Below are positions 26,200-37,900 of a stretch of 64,000 nucleotides of DNA, one piece after another. The DNA comes from Ascidia mentula (taxonomy: Eukaryota > Chordata > Ascidiacea > Phlebobranchia > Ascidiidae). Position numbers and translations under genes: made by a program. The stretch covers positions 11,607,001-11,671,000 of the forward strand of contig OX387202.1 of assembly GCA_947561715.1 (NCBI GenBank), given 5' to 3'. Every line of letters starts with the position of its first letter. Position 1 is the first letter of the stretch. The notes below the pieces were generated by a model, which worked only from the letters and a program-made list of their open reading frames with translations, searched no databases and had not been told where the DNA came from.

Positions 26200-26236
26200 C
26201 GTTTCGAACCTATACTTGGTTCATCATCAGTATGGC
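26200..26236 (-). ncRNA. Hammerhead-like motif (degenerate), spacer copy b
   Basis: Same motif as at 24,221, here with a fully Watson-Crick stem II (GAACC with GGTTC). The extra T between CTGATGA and stem II is retained. No stem I partner is visible downstream of GAAAC. Confidence 0.4.
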
Positions 26237-26487
26237 CAGTAAAAGTGATTGTATTGGTTGCGGTGCTGGTAATGTATAGCTATTGCGCCAGGGAAAAGTT
26301 GTATGCGTAAACCATGTCACACAAACCCATCCACTTTTAAAGCGTGTTCTGAGTTGCGAAAAATGCCGGGCCTTTTGTTAATTGCAAATGCCACAGCAGG
26401 ATCGCTCAACTGCAAACGCCTTGGCCTGATAAAAACGTAGGCCTATATCACTCAAAAAGTGCAGCGACATCAAAGCCACTCTTTCTA

Positions 26488-27288
26488 GGCCGCATCTCTG
26501 TATTTCTATAGAAAAGACTTTCCCGGTTGGGAAATGCCCTTCTCGAACTCTGTCCTGCGTAACAGAGTAAATGGGTCATGCATGGGCGCCAGTGTTTTGG
26601 TTGAATGAGCGCAGATGAACAGGCTGCTGCCAGGGCGATTTTCAGCGTGTTTGGGGCAGTTTTACTATGGTTTTCAGGGTTATTAGTCAGGCAGTAAATT
26701 GGTAGAGGGTGCTGTTGAACATGTAGCTGAAAAACTACCCAAACATTGAGGAAGATTTTGTGGAAAAATGAATCACAGAAAGGATGGTCAATTTGTGATT
26801 TTCTGTTAGTGCCGACCCTTGACTAGGAATTCTGGCCAAATTTATAATCAAGATAACTACTAACTGCTCCCCCGGGGGCATTTTGACCCTCTGTTGGCCA
26901 TTATTTCGGCCAAAAAAGCAGAAAAAAGTGTAGGTTTGTTTTGTGAAAAAATGAATCACAGAAAGTACCCTCCATTTGCGATTAAGTGAAGCCACCAACC
27001 CTCCTCTACACAAGAATTAGATGTCTTGCAACTGTCTTGGGGCCCCACCGGGGCTGTTTGTACACCCCCTAGGACTGACAATTTAGCAGTTAGCCTTTGC
27101 AAAACCCCCCAATGTGCTGTCTTAATGCAGCTGCAATCATTTTTTTTCTGTTCAGCAATAGTAGTCCCCCTTCATGAGTCATCAGACCCGGCAATTGTTT
27201 TTGGCAAACAAGAGAAACTGTAACCAGGTGCACAATAACAAATGACTTCTAAAACTCAATTTTTATGATTTAATTGTGAGATGCGGCC
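26488..27288. mobile_element. Non-autonomous DNA transposon, second copy, ~801 bp
   Basis: Duplicate of the element at 24,513-25,320, carried along by the spacer tandem duplication. TCTA flanks it at 26,484-26,487 and 27,289-27,292, and its terminal repeats are identical. A few substitutions and short deletions, for instance near 27,010, separate the two. Confidence 0.75.
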
Positions 27289-28459
27289 TCTACGCAATCC
27301 GATGAAGAGAAAAAAAGTTTTTTACATATAGCCTGAAACAATGTGCAGGGCGAATCGTAGAGAGAAGTAGTTCTTGCCAAAACACCCGCAATGGCACACA
27401 AATGTCTTGTCTTAAAATCTATTGTTGTTGTTCACGCTATTGGGCCTTCGTTTGGCGAATGTTTATCGCGTAGTGTGGTTGCTAAAATTCCCCGACATGG
27501 ATGGAAGGGAGTTACGTCGTGCGTGACAACTTACATTTAAAGGCCGCATATCTGCATTTCTTTGAAAACAAGTTTTGTCGGCGGGAATAACAACAGTGTA
27601 GTTGTTTTTCTGTCACAATATAATGATGATGTAACAAACCAATCACTGATGCGTGGAAAGGGGTGGAATTTTACAGTTCAATGAGCAAATATACATGTGC
27701 AAATTTGGGCAGTTTTAGTGGGATTTTTGAATTTTCCACTTAGGAAGTTACATTGTGCCGGGTGAAAAATAAACTAAAATAGCAGTTCAAATTTCAGGCT
27801 GTGAACAGAATAATGGATTGTTAGAGGGTTGTTTATGTCCCCTGTAGGCCACCGCAAGATTTCTCAGAAGGGTTTTAAATCCTTGCTGTGTTATACTGAC
27901 CCATCCCTATAGGTCACAAGCCCCAACAATAGGTGTTGTTAAAAAAGATTAGTCGGCAGGTGCGTCATTGCGGAGGACCTTGAAAGTATAGGATTTCTTT
28001 CGATTTGATTGCCACATAGGTCCATCAAATTTAATTTTGTTCCTCACACTGGCTTGCTTTCGTTTGGCAAATGGTTGGTGATCTAGTAGGCCTATCTTTT
28101 GTGAAGTCCAGTGACACCAAAGCAACTATTTCCGCACAAACCGCAAGTTGGCCAATATTTGTAAATGTCGGAGAACCTACTTTGAATATTTTAAACGGCT
28201 TTGTCTAGCCCGTGGAATGCGAACCTAGACGGTTGGTTGTGGTCGTATTAAAGGGAATGAATTGTAACTGCCATGAGTCATGGGGGAAAGCCCATGATAT
28301 GCAAACGATTTTTTTTAATTGTTTTTCCTTCTACTCTGTAACATTTTTTTGTGTGTTTTGTTGCAGGGTTTATTATAGTTGCCAATAACCTAAAGTTGCT
28401 CAAAGTAAGAAGTGTTTGTGTGCTCAGAGCATCAGTTAGACCTCTCTCTTGTACGGGTA

Positions 28460-28492
28460 ATGTACAAATTGAAATGTGTTGGACATTTTTGA
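28460..28492 (+). promoter_or_regulatory. Upstream ORF overlapping the EF-hand start codon
   Basis: A ten-codon frame, ATG TAC AAA ... TTT TGA, starts 14 bases before the predicted start and overlaps it in another frame. It is present in all four gene copies (near 47,920, 54,679 and 61,320). If included in the mRNA it could lower translation from the main start; that effect is inferred only. Confidence 0.35.
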
Positions 28493-30186
28493 AGAAGCGA
28501 TTGAAGCAGAAGAAATCAATAACCCTTCAAAAAATCACACACCAAAGTAAAAAATTTACGATGGTAAACAATAAAACTGGTGACAACTTGCAAAGCACAG
28601 AAAACCAACGACAGCCCCAAGGGACTGTTTTAAAAGACACGACTGCCGTCGAATTTACGCCCACAGAAGAAACTGACCGAGACACCGAAATATCAGTTAA
28701 ATGGAACGAGGATGAGATTTGTTCGCTGTTCGATCTTTTTGATCACGACGGAAAAGGCGAATTGGGAGCAGAAGATTTACAAGTAAATATAGAAACATTA
28801 AGTTATGGATTCCTAAACTATATAGTCAGTAACTCGGATTAATAAAAAACGATATATTGAATTAAAAAATAACATTACCTCGTAAAATTAAATTACAAAC
28901 ATATTGACAAAAATTCTTTCAACACACTTCAATCTGTTACTTAAAGCTACGTTTGTGTTTGACAAACTGTAGCAAGTACAAACAACGACATTTTGAAGGG
29001 CAAGTACCCAATGTGTATACAATTACAGGATGTTTGGCCATCAGTCGAGTAAATATCGTGGGCATTGAACTCGATACAAAATTGTAGATATGTATTTTTT
29101 GCCATAGAATATTCCAGAACAACACTAAACATGTTTATTTACAGGCGTTGCTTGAATGCTTCGGAATGCACGTCACCAGTACAGAATTGAATTCCATGAC
29201 TGGCCAAAGTGATAACGGTGTGCTCACCGCTGAAACTTTCCCTAATTTCGTTAATGACGTTCTTCCAAACGACTTCACAAGCGACGATATTCAAAATGCT
29301 TACAGGGTAAGGCATTAGAATAAGTTGTTTGTGTCCTAAGATGCTCCTTTGAGCTAAGCCCAATATGCAAAGTACCAATCACAAACTTGCATAATTCGAC
29401 TTGTTTACTAATGATCAAAATAAGTTTCGGAAAACGCGACTTTAGCCACAGAATATTGTGAAGTTGTCATTATATGCAGCTTGACTTACCTCAACTGGTG
29501 ACGTCGCTACTGTGTTGTTGATGCTGTTGTCACGTGATGTGACTCTGGCGTGTTGCTAGTTTTTTTCTGCCCGTTCAGTTCCATGTCTACCTCGGCGCTC
29601 TGCTGCATGTAGCTTATCATTAATAAAATATTAGCTTTGGCTTTTTTTTCTTATTAGAGGTAGACATGGAATGCCTTTCAAAAGTATCGTGAAAAAAACA
29701 AATTATGTATGAATAAGAAGAGCCTTGCCTTTTGCCTATCGGGTTTGATAACAAAGTTATGTTTGGGGCAGGTCCTTCGAGAGAAAAAAATTGTTTTTTT
29801 GGATCGCATTTGATTCTGGGCAGCACAATCCCTTTACAGTGGAATTTCCTCAATTTCAAAGCAAACAATTCTATTAGCGTGTCCCTATTTGATATTGACG
29901 GGTCCGCTAGACTGTATAGCCCCAGTGAGCCGTATCGGCGGCAGTCTCTTTCTTAGGCTCTGTATCAGTCAACACCCACAGCAACTTTAATTTTAATTTT
30001 TTACTTCAGCTTTTCGACAAATCCGGGAGAGGTTTCATTACAAGAGAAGATGTGAATGAAATGATGAAAAAATTATTTCAAAACCCAACAGAGGAAGACC
30101 TCGACGAGATGATGTCACAGGTCGATTTGGACGGGGCTGGGGTCATCGACTTCAAAGACTTCCTTGTTGTCATTGTGTCGTCATAA
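28474..30186 (+). CDS. EF-hand calcium-binding protein, copy 1 (diverged)
   Basis: Three exons, 28,474-28,782, 29,145-29,306 and 30,010-30,186, with GT-AG junctions (CAA/gtaaat, ttatttacag/GCG, AGG/gtaagg, ttacttcag/CTT), all in phase 0, giving 215 residues. A basic N-terminal extension of about 80 residues is followed by four calmodulin-type EF hands. EF1 loop is DHDGKGELGAED (90-101). EF2 (123-134) is degenerate. EF3 is DKSGRGFITRED (160-171). EF4 is DLDGAGVIDFKD (196-207), in which Ala replaces the ligand Asp at loop position 5, unlike copies 2-4. Other differences are FPNFVNDVLP in exon 2 and FLVVIVSS at the end. This copy lacks about 260 bp of upstream sequence containing the TATA-like box of the other copies. 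The start MCWTF is conserved in all four copies. An acceptor-like TTTTGTTGCAG at 28,366 suggests an untranslated first exon. Predicted calcium sensor; partner unknown. Possibly a decaying paralogue. Confidence 0.8.
29579..29671. repeat. 15-bp perfect inverted repeat in intron 2 of EF-hand copy 1
   Basis: TTCCATGTCTACCTC (29,579-29,593) is the exact reverse complement of GAGGTAGACATGGAA (29,657-29,671), with 63 bases between. The spacer contains AATAAAA. Introns of copies 2-4 lack this segment, so it is specific to copy 1 and may be the remains of a small inverted-repeat insertion. Confidence 0.6.
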
Positions 30187-30385
30187 ATTTTGTGATTTAT
30201 GCTAAAGCAGGGCATTTCAAAAGCTTTACATTACACCTTTTTTGTTCCTTTTTTGTTTATTTGTGTTTATTTTTTTTTATGGACAGTGAAAAATTGTCGT
30301 AATAATGTGACCTATGGTTGCGCTTTATATAATGGACGCAAAAGTTGTTGATTGTAAAAATGCAGCGAGAATGATTGTAGAAACG

Positions 30386-30391
30386 ATTAAA
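30386..30391 (+). terminator. Candidate polyadenylation signal ATTAAA
   Basis: ATTAAA lies 200 bases after the stop codon, in the conserved context ACGATTAAAACGTCTG. The same hexamer sits downstream of all four EF-hand copies. It is a variant signal, so confidence is modest. Confidence 0.35.
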
Positions 30392-30681
30392 ACGTCTGCG
30401 GTGAATTTTGTAAAGGTCAAACATTCCTCTCATGTAATTGTGTTGCAACATTCTGTCTTTATTATAAGTTCAACGTTGGTGCATCTTTAAATTTTTGATT
30501 GCGTCAAAAAACGTGCGCGATATTTTCCTTCAGTAGAATATTTGTATTTTGTGCATTTTCTGGTCTTTCTTTGTTTTTCTTTGATGCGTATTTGTCATAT
30601 GCAAACACACTAGTGCCATCTAGCGGTCACACATGCGAGTAGATGACAATTGTTAAACGCGAATACATACGCTATAATAGA

Positions 30682-30921
30682 TTTGTTTGCCGTTTGGTCG
30701 GAAAAGTCGTCTGAAAGTCACACCGGCTGCACTGATGAGACCTTATAGGTCGAAACTGTGGCCATCTGTCTGCAGCTCACAAAATAGATTTATTTTTTAA
30801 CACTGGTGCGATTATAACGAAAAACTATTAACGAAAAGCGATTATTTAAAAAAAAGCACGTTAAACAGAGCTTGTGGTTTTGTAAACCTTACATTTTTGA
30901 TGTTACGTGATTGTACGCGTA
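30682..30921 (+). mobile_element. ~240-bp insertion carrying a hammerhead ribozyme
   Basis: EF-hand unit 1 reads CTATAATAGAT, then this segment, then AAAATGCTGATTATA. Units 2-4 read CTATAATAGATAAAATGCTGATTATA without interruption. The inserted DNA holds the ribozyme at 30,725-30,777 and A-rich tracts near 30,848. A partial repeat of the flank, AATAGATTT, is seen at 30,675 and again at 30,785, so the insertion may consist of a ~100-bp element plus further sequence. Ribozyme cores of this kind are known at the ends of Penelope-like elements, retrozymes and some satellites; which applies here is unknown. Confidence 0.6.
30725..30777 (+). ncRNA. Type I hammerhead ribozyme core
   Basis: All core boxes are present in order. 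Stem I 5' strand GCTGCA (30,726-30,731) is followed by CTGATGA (30,732-30,738). Stem II is GACCT, loop TAT, AGGTC (30,739-30,751), then GAAA (30,752-30,755). A short stem III region leads to the cleavage triplet GTC ending at 30,770, and the stem I 3' strand TGCAGC (30,771-30,776) pairs perfectly with the 5' strand. Only two pairs (A-U, C-G) form in stem III, as in retroelement-associated hammerheads thought to act as dimers. Cleavage is predicted after C30770. Activity has not been shown; the structure is read directly from the sequence. Confidence 0.8.
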
Positions 30922-32076
30922 AAAATGCTGATTATAATGGTGCTTTTGCACCTATTTTTTTGTATTTTTTTGTGAAGCAGAAGTTGGTGTTGACAGTATG
31001 ATATGATGTCGTTCCTTTACTTTATATACTTTTAACTTTGTGCGTGATCATAGTCAAAAAGTACCACTTGCGGAAACAGCAGGTGCAATTATATTTCTTT
31101 TGTCAGTAAATGTATCTTGGCGATTAAACTTAAGAGACTTCGGAAATGCTTCCAAAACAAAACAGATTGAGAGGGAGAATAAGAAAGGTTTTTTGAGAAT
31201 TAACGTTTTGATAATAGATCTACAGGATTGTGGTCCAATAGGAATCATCATCGTCAACATTAATTGTGCTAAATCTGCAACAGCAGACGTAATTTTCGGT
31301 CGAAAGATGTTCTTTCTTCAGAGTCCTCGATAACGTTTTTGGTTTTACCGGTTTCTTCTGAAATTTTTTTTTGACTCAATCTATGCATACAACATTTGAA
31401 GTACTGATGTTACCAAAAAATTAAAAATTTGTCAGTGTTGTCGAAAGTAATATTGCTACATTTACAGCAGCCTTAATAAATGTAGTTTTATTAACTTTGC
31501 AATAGATTATATGACAAGGCATTTTGGTGTTAACAACCCCTTTATTTTTTTATAAGCTAAGTCCATTATAGAATTACTTTTTCAAGTAATATTGCACAGT
31601 ACTAGTTGGTTCGTTTTTTTTCAACATTTGCCACTGTTTTGCAGGCATGAAACAGTCAACATAAATCTGGCTCAGAAACCAGATTAAAAAGCAAGCGTTG
31701 TTACGCAACTTTCACAGATCCAACGAAGTACATCTGTGAGTAAAATGCAATATACGATACGTTAACATTTGTGTTTAAGGCAGGATTCGTAGCTAAGGGC
31801 GTAAAACCCGTTCCTAGAAGCTGTATGCATGCTTGATCATTAGGAATGGTGAAATAAATGCTCTATTACATGTAACTTCTATCATAAGAAATACAAGAAA
31901 CGAGTGCTGGTTCCTAAGGAAAAAGGTGAAGAAGCACCAGTTTCACCGGGGATTTCCCCGTAGAAATTACTTGGAACCAACTACATCACAACCCGTTTCT
32001 CACTGTTAACTAATCCATAACAATCCTATAATTTCCTTGGTTAAAATGTTGCATATCTACAACACTTCATGTGAAG
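30922..32076. other. Non-coding stretch between EF-hand copy 1 and NOL6
   Basis: No exon is recognised here. AT-rich sequence with a good acceptor-like TGTTTTGCAG at 31,644, but the following frames close quickly. If this NOL6 copy is functional, its N-terminal exons should lie here or further left, and none can be seen. Confidence 0.4.
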
Positions 32077-34899
32077 AAGCATTACAAAATTGCGGCTCGG
32101 CGTACAACGACTTGTGTTTGAAGTTGAGGGACCTCAAAACCCTTCCACTGTCCATCACAAACCTGCAGGGAATTTCGTCCATTTTACGTCACACAGAAGT
32201 ATGTTTCCACTATAAAAAAATATTATGTTTTGCCCTATTTTCACCCTCGATTAATAATATCTGTTATATGTGGTTTACCATACATCCACGCTGGTATACT
32301 TGACGTAAATACAAATGAGTGGTTAACACTTCCGTGCTAATGCCGAGTTAGGATTGATGCAATACGACATTGGTTAAAGCTTTCCATAAAACGTGTAATA
32401 ACATGTGAAAGAAACTGCATTTTTCTAGCATTATCTCTCACACTGAAAGTGTTTTTTTATGAATATATTCATGGGTGTTTTTACTGCTCTTTTATAACAC
32501 AGTTGCACATCGCACAAGTGTTTTGGAGCTGCAGACAGTGTGTAACTGCATGCTTATTAAGTCTCATTAGCCCAGCTTGTTGTGTAAAGACATTTTTCGG
32601 CAAAAAAACAGTGGCATTGAATCCATTTCACTTGCAGAATTACTAACTTTCTTCACATTTTGTGTTATATTAGGTTTATCCGCCAAGCAGGTGTCAAGCA
32701 AACGATGCAGTTCCAACAATTCGCGTTGCACAAGATCAAATACAAGTTCCTGTGCCGGAGAAGAAATGCCCGACTTACGTTCCGCCAATAGAAAGTTAGT
32801 ATCCGGAAATAAGATTCTATCGCACATTTCGAACATTGGTGTGAACATTTTGTGGTCTTGAAATCATTTAAATGTTTGTTTTTATCCACAAAGTAGGTTC
32901 CATATTATTGTAGGGGACAAATTTATGTTTATTTTATCAATGATATATTGGAATATAATCTAGATTAGTTTTAAGACTTTATGGGATCATTTTACGGGTT
33001 AATGTATGGTAATTGTCTTGCCAACCCAAGTTATTTTAAATTACGGAAAATGGCTCGTGATCCTTTTTTGGCCAATGCGGAGATCATCCGAAACGTTGTG
33101 ACAGTTAGGGAATTGGAAAAATATCGCTGTACATTCGACAAAATCCAATGTCTCTATAGATCTCTCTCTCAGTCCACCGTGGTATGTTGTGTTACACTGC
33201 CACCTCGACAGACTTCATAAAAAGTTATTAATGTTGGGAAGCGCATCACAGGGCGTGTCAAATTTGGCTCACCATTGGTTTAAAAATGGCACGGTTGTAG
33301 ATTTTTACCTAGAATGTAAAAAATATTTTTCGAAATGTGTTCTTTAATTGTGTGTTGCAAACATGTTTAAAGACATAACCTACAAAATAGATAGTGCACA
33401 AAAAGGATGGCACGCATCCTTTTGAGATCAAACCCTATAAGTTTCGATGTACATGCGTATGACCTCTCATACCTTTGTTTAACAGTAATCTGCAAAATGG
33501 AGGGAAGTGGAAAGTGGCCACAGGAGGCGCAAGCGCTCCGCAGACTCAAAGCAGCCTTCCATCTTGCAATGGCTAATGAGCTCAAGCACAATCACCCTAA
33601 TCTGATTTGCATCCCGTCACAAACGCATATCGATGTTCTAATGGTAAGTATGTTGCAAAATATGTTTTGCAAAAGTCGTCACGCAAGTTGTTTTTAGACT
33701 GCCAAGTAGTGCTCGGGTCATTCGGTATTATTTTTACATTATTCACAAACATTTTTTAATTTCGAAAGACCGCATGCAGGCGTTTCCCCTCAGAGGCAAA
33801 TTCAAACCAGTCAAAACCCTATGTCTCTAATTGCTATGAGTTGCACTACCAGAAATAACAAAAACAAATTCCGCAAGCCGTGCGATTCCACCCAATAACA
33901 TGTTTGTCGGTTTCAAAGGATGGTTTCGTGTTTCGTGTGTGTGTTGCCTACCATCGCGAAGTAACCATTCTCCAAACGGTGTTGACACCGGACGGAATGG
34001 TGAAAATCAAAAACACGCCACAGTCGTTGGAGCTTGCCAAACGAACCGTACACCTGCCCTTGTTTTCAAGTTCAATTCACGGGTTCGTATATTTTCATGT
34101 ATAACTTGTGTTTATTGTGTGTTGGGACCAGGGCAGATTGCGAATAGCGCTCAATGTGCAGTGTTGTTGTTTTTTAAATAATTTTAGTGTAACTGAGTTG
34201 TTTGTGGTGTCAAATTTCTTTGTCTATTCGCGCACCTTGAAAAAGTACCTAATCTTATTTTACGGGTGCTTTCTGTTTTAACCGCACTTCGAACAAAACA
34301 ACTCAAGTCTGTTTGGACTGCGCTCTAAGCCATGTGGAAGCTTTCAGTGTTTATTTTTTCACCCAGGTTGCGGCAGAATTTCCCAGCCTTCAGTGGAGCA
34401 TGTCGTCTCGCAAAACGTTGGGTGAATTCACAGCTTCTGTCAACAAACATCACGACCGAAGCTGTCGAACTTATGGTTTCGCATCTCTTTACAAATTCCT
34501 TTCCATTCACCGCACCAGGGTGAGCGTCTGTGTTCGTTTTTCCGTGTATTGGTTTTCCAGGTAAAAATTGTGATGACATTTCTTCACAAGTGAAACCGGG
34601 TCGCTTTTTTTAACGCTGCGGAAATTCGCGTTTTGGTCGTGATTGGTCAATGGCTGGAAATAAACCGAATACAGCGTATTTTAGTCCGAATTACGCAGAC
34701 TCATTAGCATATTTTGTACCCAAATACAATGCAAAAATATTAATGCAAATGATATCTCAGTCCAACATCCAAACCACCGCTTTAGGATCTTTGAGATTTT
34801 TAAAACTACACACGGCATTTATGGAATGTTGAAATTTAACATTGATTCTTTGATTCTTCTTAGAGATCAAAAAGTCAAAAAATTTTATTATATAAATAT

Positions 34900-34938
<39 letters not shown>

Positions 34939-37900
34939 TTTATTTTTTCCCGTCGTGATAGCAGTGTAATGCGCTGTAAACATGTGCAGTGAACTGACGA
35001 GAACCGAACAGCTTTGAACCGTAGGCGGTTATCGAGAAGCTGCCGGGAGAAGGTGGAGGTATTTACATATTAAAACAAAATACAACACATAAGCATACGC
35101 ATGAAAAAGAAGAAAGCGCAAGGCAAAAACTTGCGTACACTAGAACCATAGAATACTAAAACATGGAATGGAAACTCCGCTGAAAATGCGCCGTCACGCA
35201 TGAGTAACACTTTACGCGAAATGAAAAATGCATTGGGTTAAATGCGATTTTGGTGTTTTTTAGAGGGCTTAAAAACCCATTAAATAGAACAAAATTTAAA
35301 ACTTTTTTAGAGAAACAAGAAGTTTGGTCCCTCGTCTTTTGAAATATGTACATGATTTTGAATAAATCGTGTCGCATCCTTTTTTACGGCGGTTTGCTGT
35401 CTACTGCCTTTAAGTCAAAATATGAACAAATAATTGCGCGCTTTTGCTGTTCGCAAGCAATGGGAGGCCAAATCGAGTAATATTATCAACCACTATGCTT
35501 CTTATGTCAAATTAAATACTTTGCTTGTTATGTTTTTTTTTAGGACAGTATCTTTGCACACAGTAATACGGTGGTTTGGGAATATTTATTTTGCAAAAAC
35601 ATGTCATTTGACATAAATAGTTGACAAACGATAGTATGAATGTTTTTTTCTGCGATTTCTGTATCTTGATCAAGATGGAGATGAAGATATTATGATGAAC
35701 TAAACTATTAAAATCAGTTGATATCAGGAAACACCATGTTCATACTGCTTGAGCGCAAATGTTGCCAGTAAAGTGCACAACAAAAACAACATTTTTGTGC
35801 ATAACATGGGTTTGAAAAAGTTAAGCCTTGACAAAATATATGTTGATTGGTTGCAAATACTCAAGGGCAGTGGGAATACTTCCAATATAAACCAAATATA
35901 ATTTGTATAGAAGTGTTTGCATACGAGCAAATTCTGAAAACTTTCATCTTTTACTTCAACGTGACATGTTTCTTCAGAATATACTCAGAAGCATTTTAAT
36001 ACATATCCATATCAAATCCTGTTGTGTTTTACTTGAAACTGATCTGCAAAGAAAAAAAATGACTAGTGAAAAAGGTTATTTTTAATATATTAAGGTCCGA
36101 TTCGAAAAAAAAAACAGAAGGCAATTATGTTTGGTTGAACAAAATATTACATATTCTCAACTGTGTCATGAGCATTCAATCAAGTGTTTTGAGTAAAAAT
36201 ATATACTTCTGTTATGTGTGCAATAGTTTGACAAAATAATTTCCATCAAATTCAAATTGTTTTCTTCTCAGATATTGGACAAATCAACACTTAGGGTCGA
36301 ATTCACCAAGCAGGATTAACTTAATCCGGATTAGGGCTTAATCCAGGATTAATTAATCCCGGTTTAAGCCTGGAGTTAAACTGGTAGTCACCAAAGACAA
36401 TAAAAGCAGGTTCATTGCTATTCACAAAGCATAGGCTCATATGTGGCATGAATTGCTCAAAACCAATGGAATATAAAAAAAGACACAAGAATTCATTTGA
36501 TTCTGTCAATATTTTTTAGATAATTACCAACATTTATTTATCATTTCATATATAATTTCATAAAAGAAAAACGGCCAGATTTAAGTATGGTTAACCAGTT
36601 TAAAGACAATTTCTGAAAAAAAACAGCAAAAATTGTCCCTATCTTATCTCGCTTACAATGACTACAATCTGCCAAAGACATTTTGGGCCAAAAACTACTT
36701 CATGTAGTACTGCACTATCTATCCAACATATGTCTTTACAAAAAGAGGAGTTATGAAATATTTTGATACATACCCAATAATGACTGCAAAAATGTGACCT
36801 CTGGGTCGGCCTGTTTTGTTCATATATTAGGTTTCTGAATCCCATGATTGCTCTTCAGGCAGATATGCAAATCTAAAACATTACGTCATCACTTGAATGA
36901 CATAATACATGTCTTACGTCATCTTTGAGGTCACCGCGATGACGTATTAACAATTTTTCAGTCAGTTCGGTGACTTGTGACACACGGGTAAAAAGTGTAT
37001 TATAGCGCGTCATAATTAAAATCATCCACATATTTTAAAAGATTAAAGATAGAACTACTTGAATTTCTTTTAAATGAATTCCTGTGGTTACATTAACTTT
37101 TTTTTTTCCCCGCCGAAAAACGCCAAAATCGCATTTAACCCAATGCATTTTTCATTTTGCGTAAAGTGTTACTCATGCGTGACGAAAAGAGTTTCCATTC
37201 CATGTTTTAGTATTCTATGCTAGAACACATGAAAACTGAAGGCGAAAACATTTGCGACCCAATCGTGGTGAAAGAAATATTAAGGCATGTGCCATGTAAG
37301 CAAGTGCCCCTAGCAAAATGTAATTAGTTAGGTGATTTTGCCGCAAGCCCAAACAGACCGCGAGGAATGTTTACAAAAAAGCACGTGGCGTTGCTTGGCG
37401 AGAAGATATTCTTTCACAGCATGTTTGAACCCGGTGATGCTAAAATTTTTGATGGTTTTTGGCAATTTATTCCATACAGCAACACAGTAATATTTTAATG
37501 ACTGTTGTGCACGTTTGGTCCTAACGCGAGGAAGAAAGAGACTGTGAGAAGTAAAACTTCGTGTATGGTGTTTGTGTACTGTAGATATGCTTGAAAAGTA
37601 TTCATGAAATGTGTTGGGTAAGCGTTTGTTTGTGAACAGGTACATAAATTTTGCCAAATCAAATTCATGCATTTCAGCAATTTTTAATATCCTAGTTTGT
37701 TTGTAGAGATTTGCAGTGTTGCAGCGATAAGGACTGTTTGTAACTAGTTTCAGAGCTCTGTTTTGTAGGACTTGAAGATGATGGAGGTTCATCTTGTTGG
37801 CAAAACCCCATGAAAGTAATCCATATGACAAGTGAGGGTGAATTAGGGCATGATATACAGTTCTAAGTGTTTGCTGAGAGAGTTTGTGCTTTAATTTAGC

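Larger units (their letters stand above)
25944..28150. repeat. NOL6 downstream spacer, copy b
   Basis: Second tandem copy of the spacer. Past the point where copy a was cut off it continues through GTGTTGTTAAAAAAGAT and AGTCGGCAGGTGCG to about 28,135, matching copy c at 42,690-42,905. It contains the transposon at 26,488-27,288 and the hammerhead-like motif at 26,201-26,230. Small indels relative to copy a, such as an added GTTACGTCGTGCGTG near 27,510, show that the tandem duplication is not brand new. Confidence 0.9.

Noticed and set aside
31040-31333. 97-codon frame between EF-hand copy 1 and NOL6 as a possible NOL6 exon
   Set aside because: It has no resemblance to the NOL6 N-terminal half, no fitting splice sites and an overlapping antisense frame of similar length.
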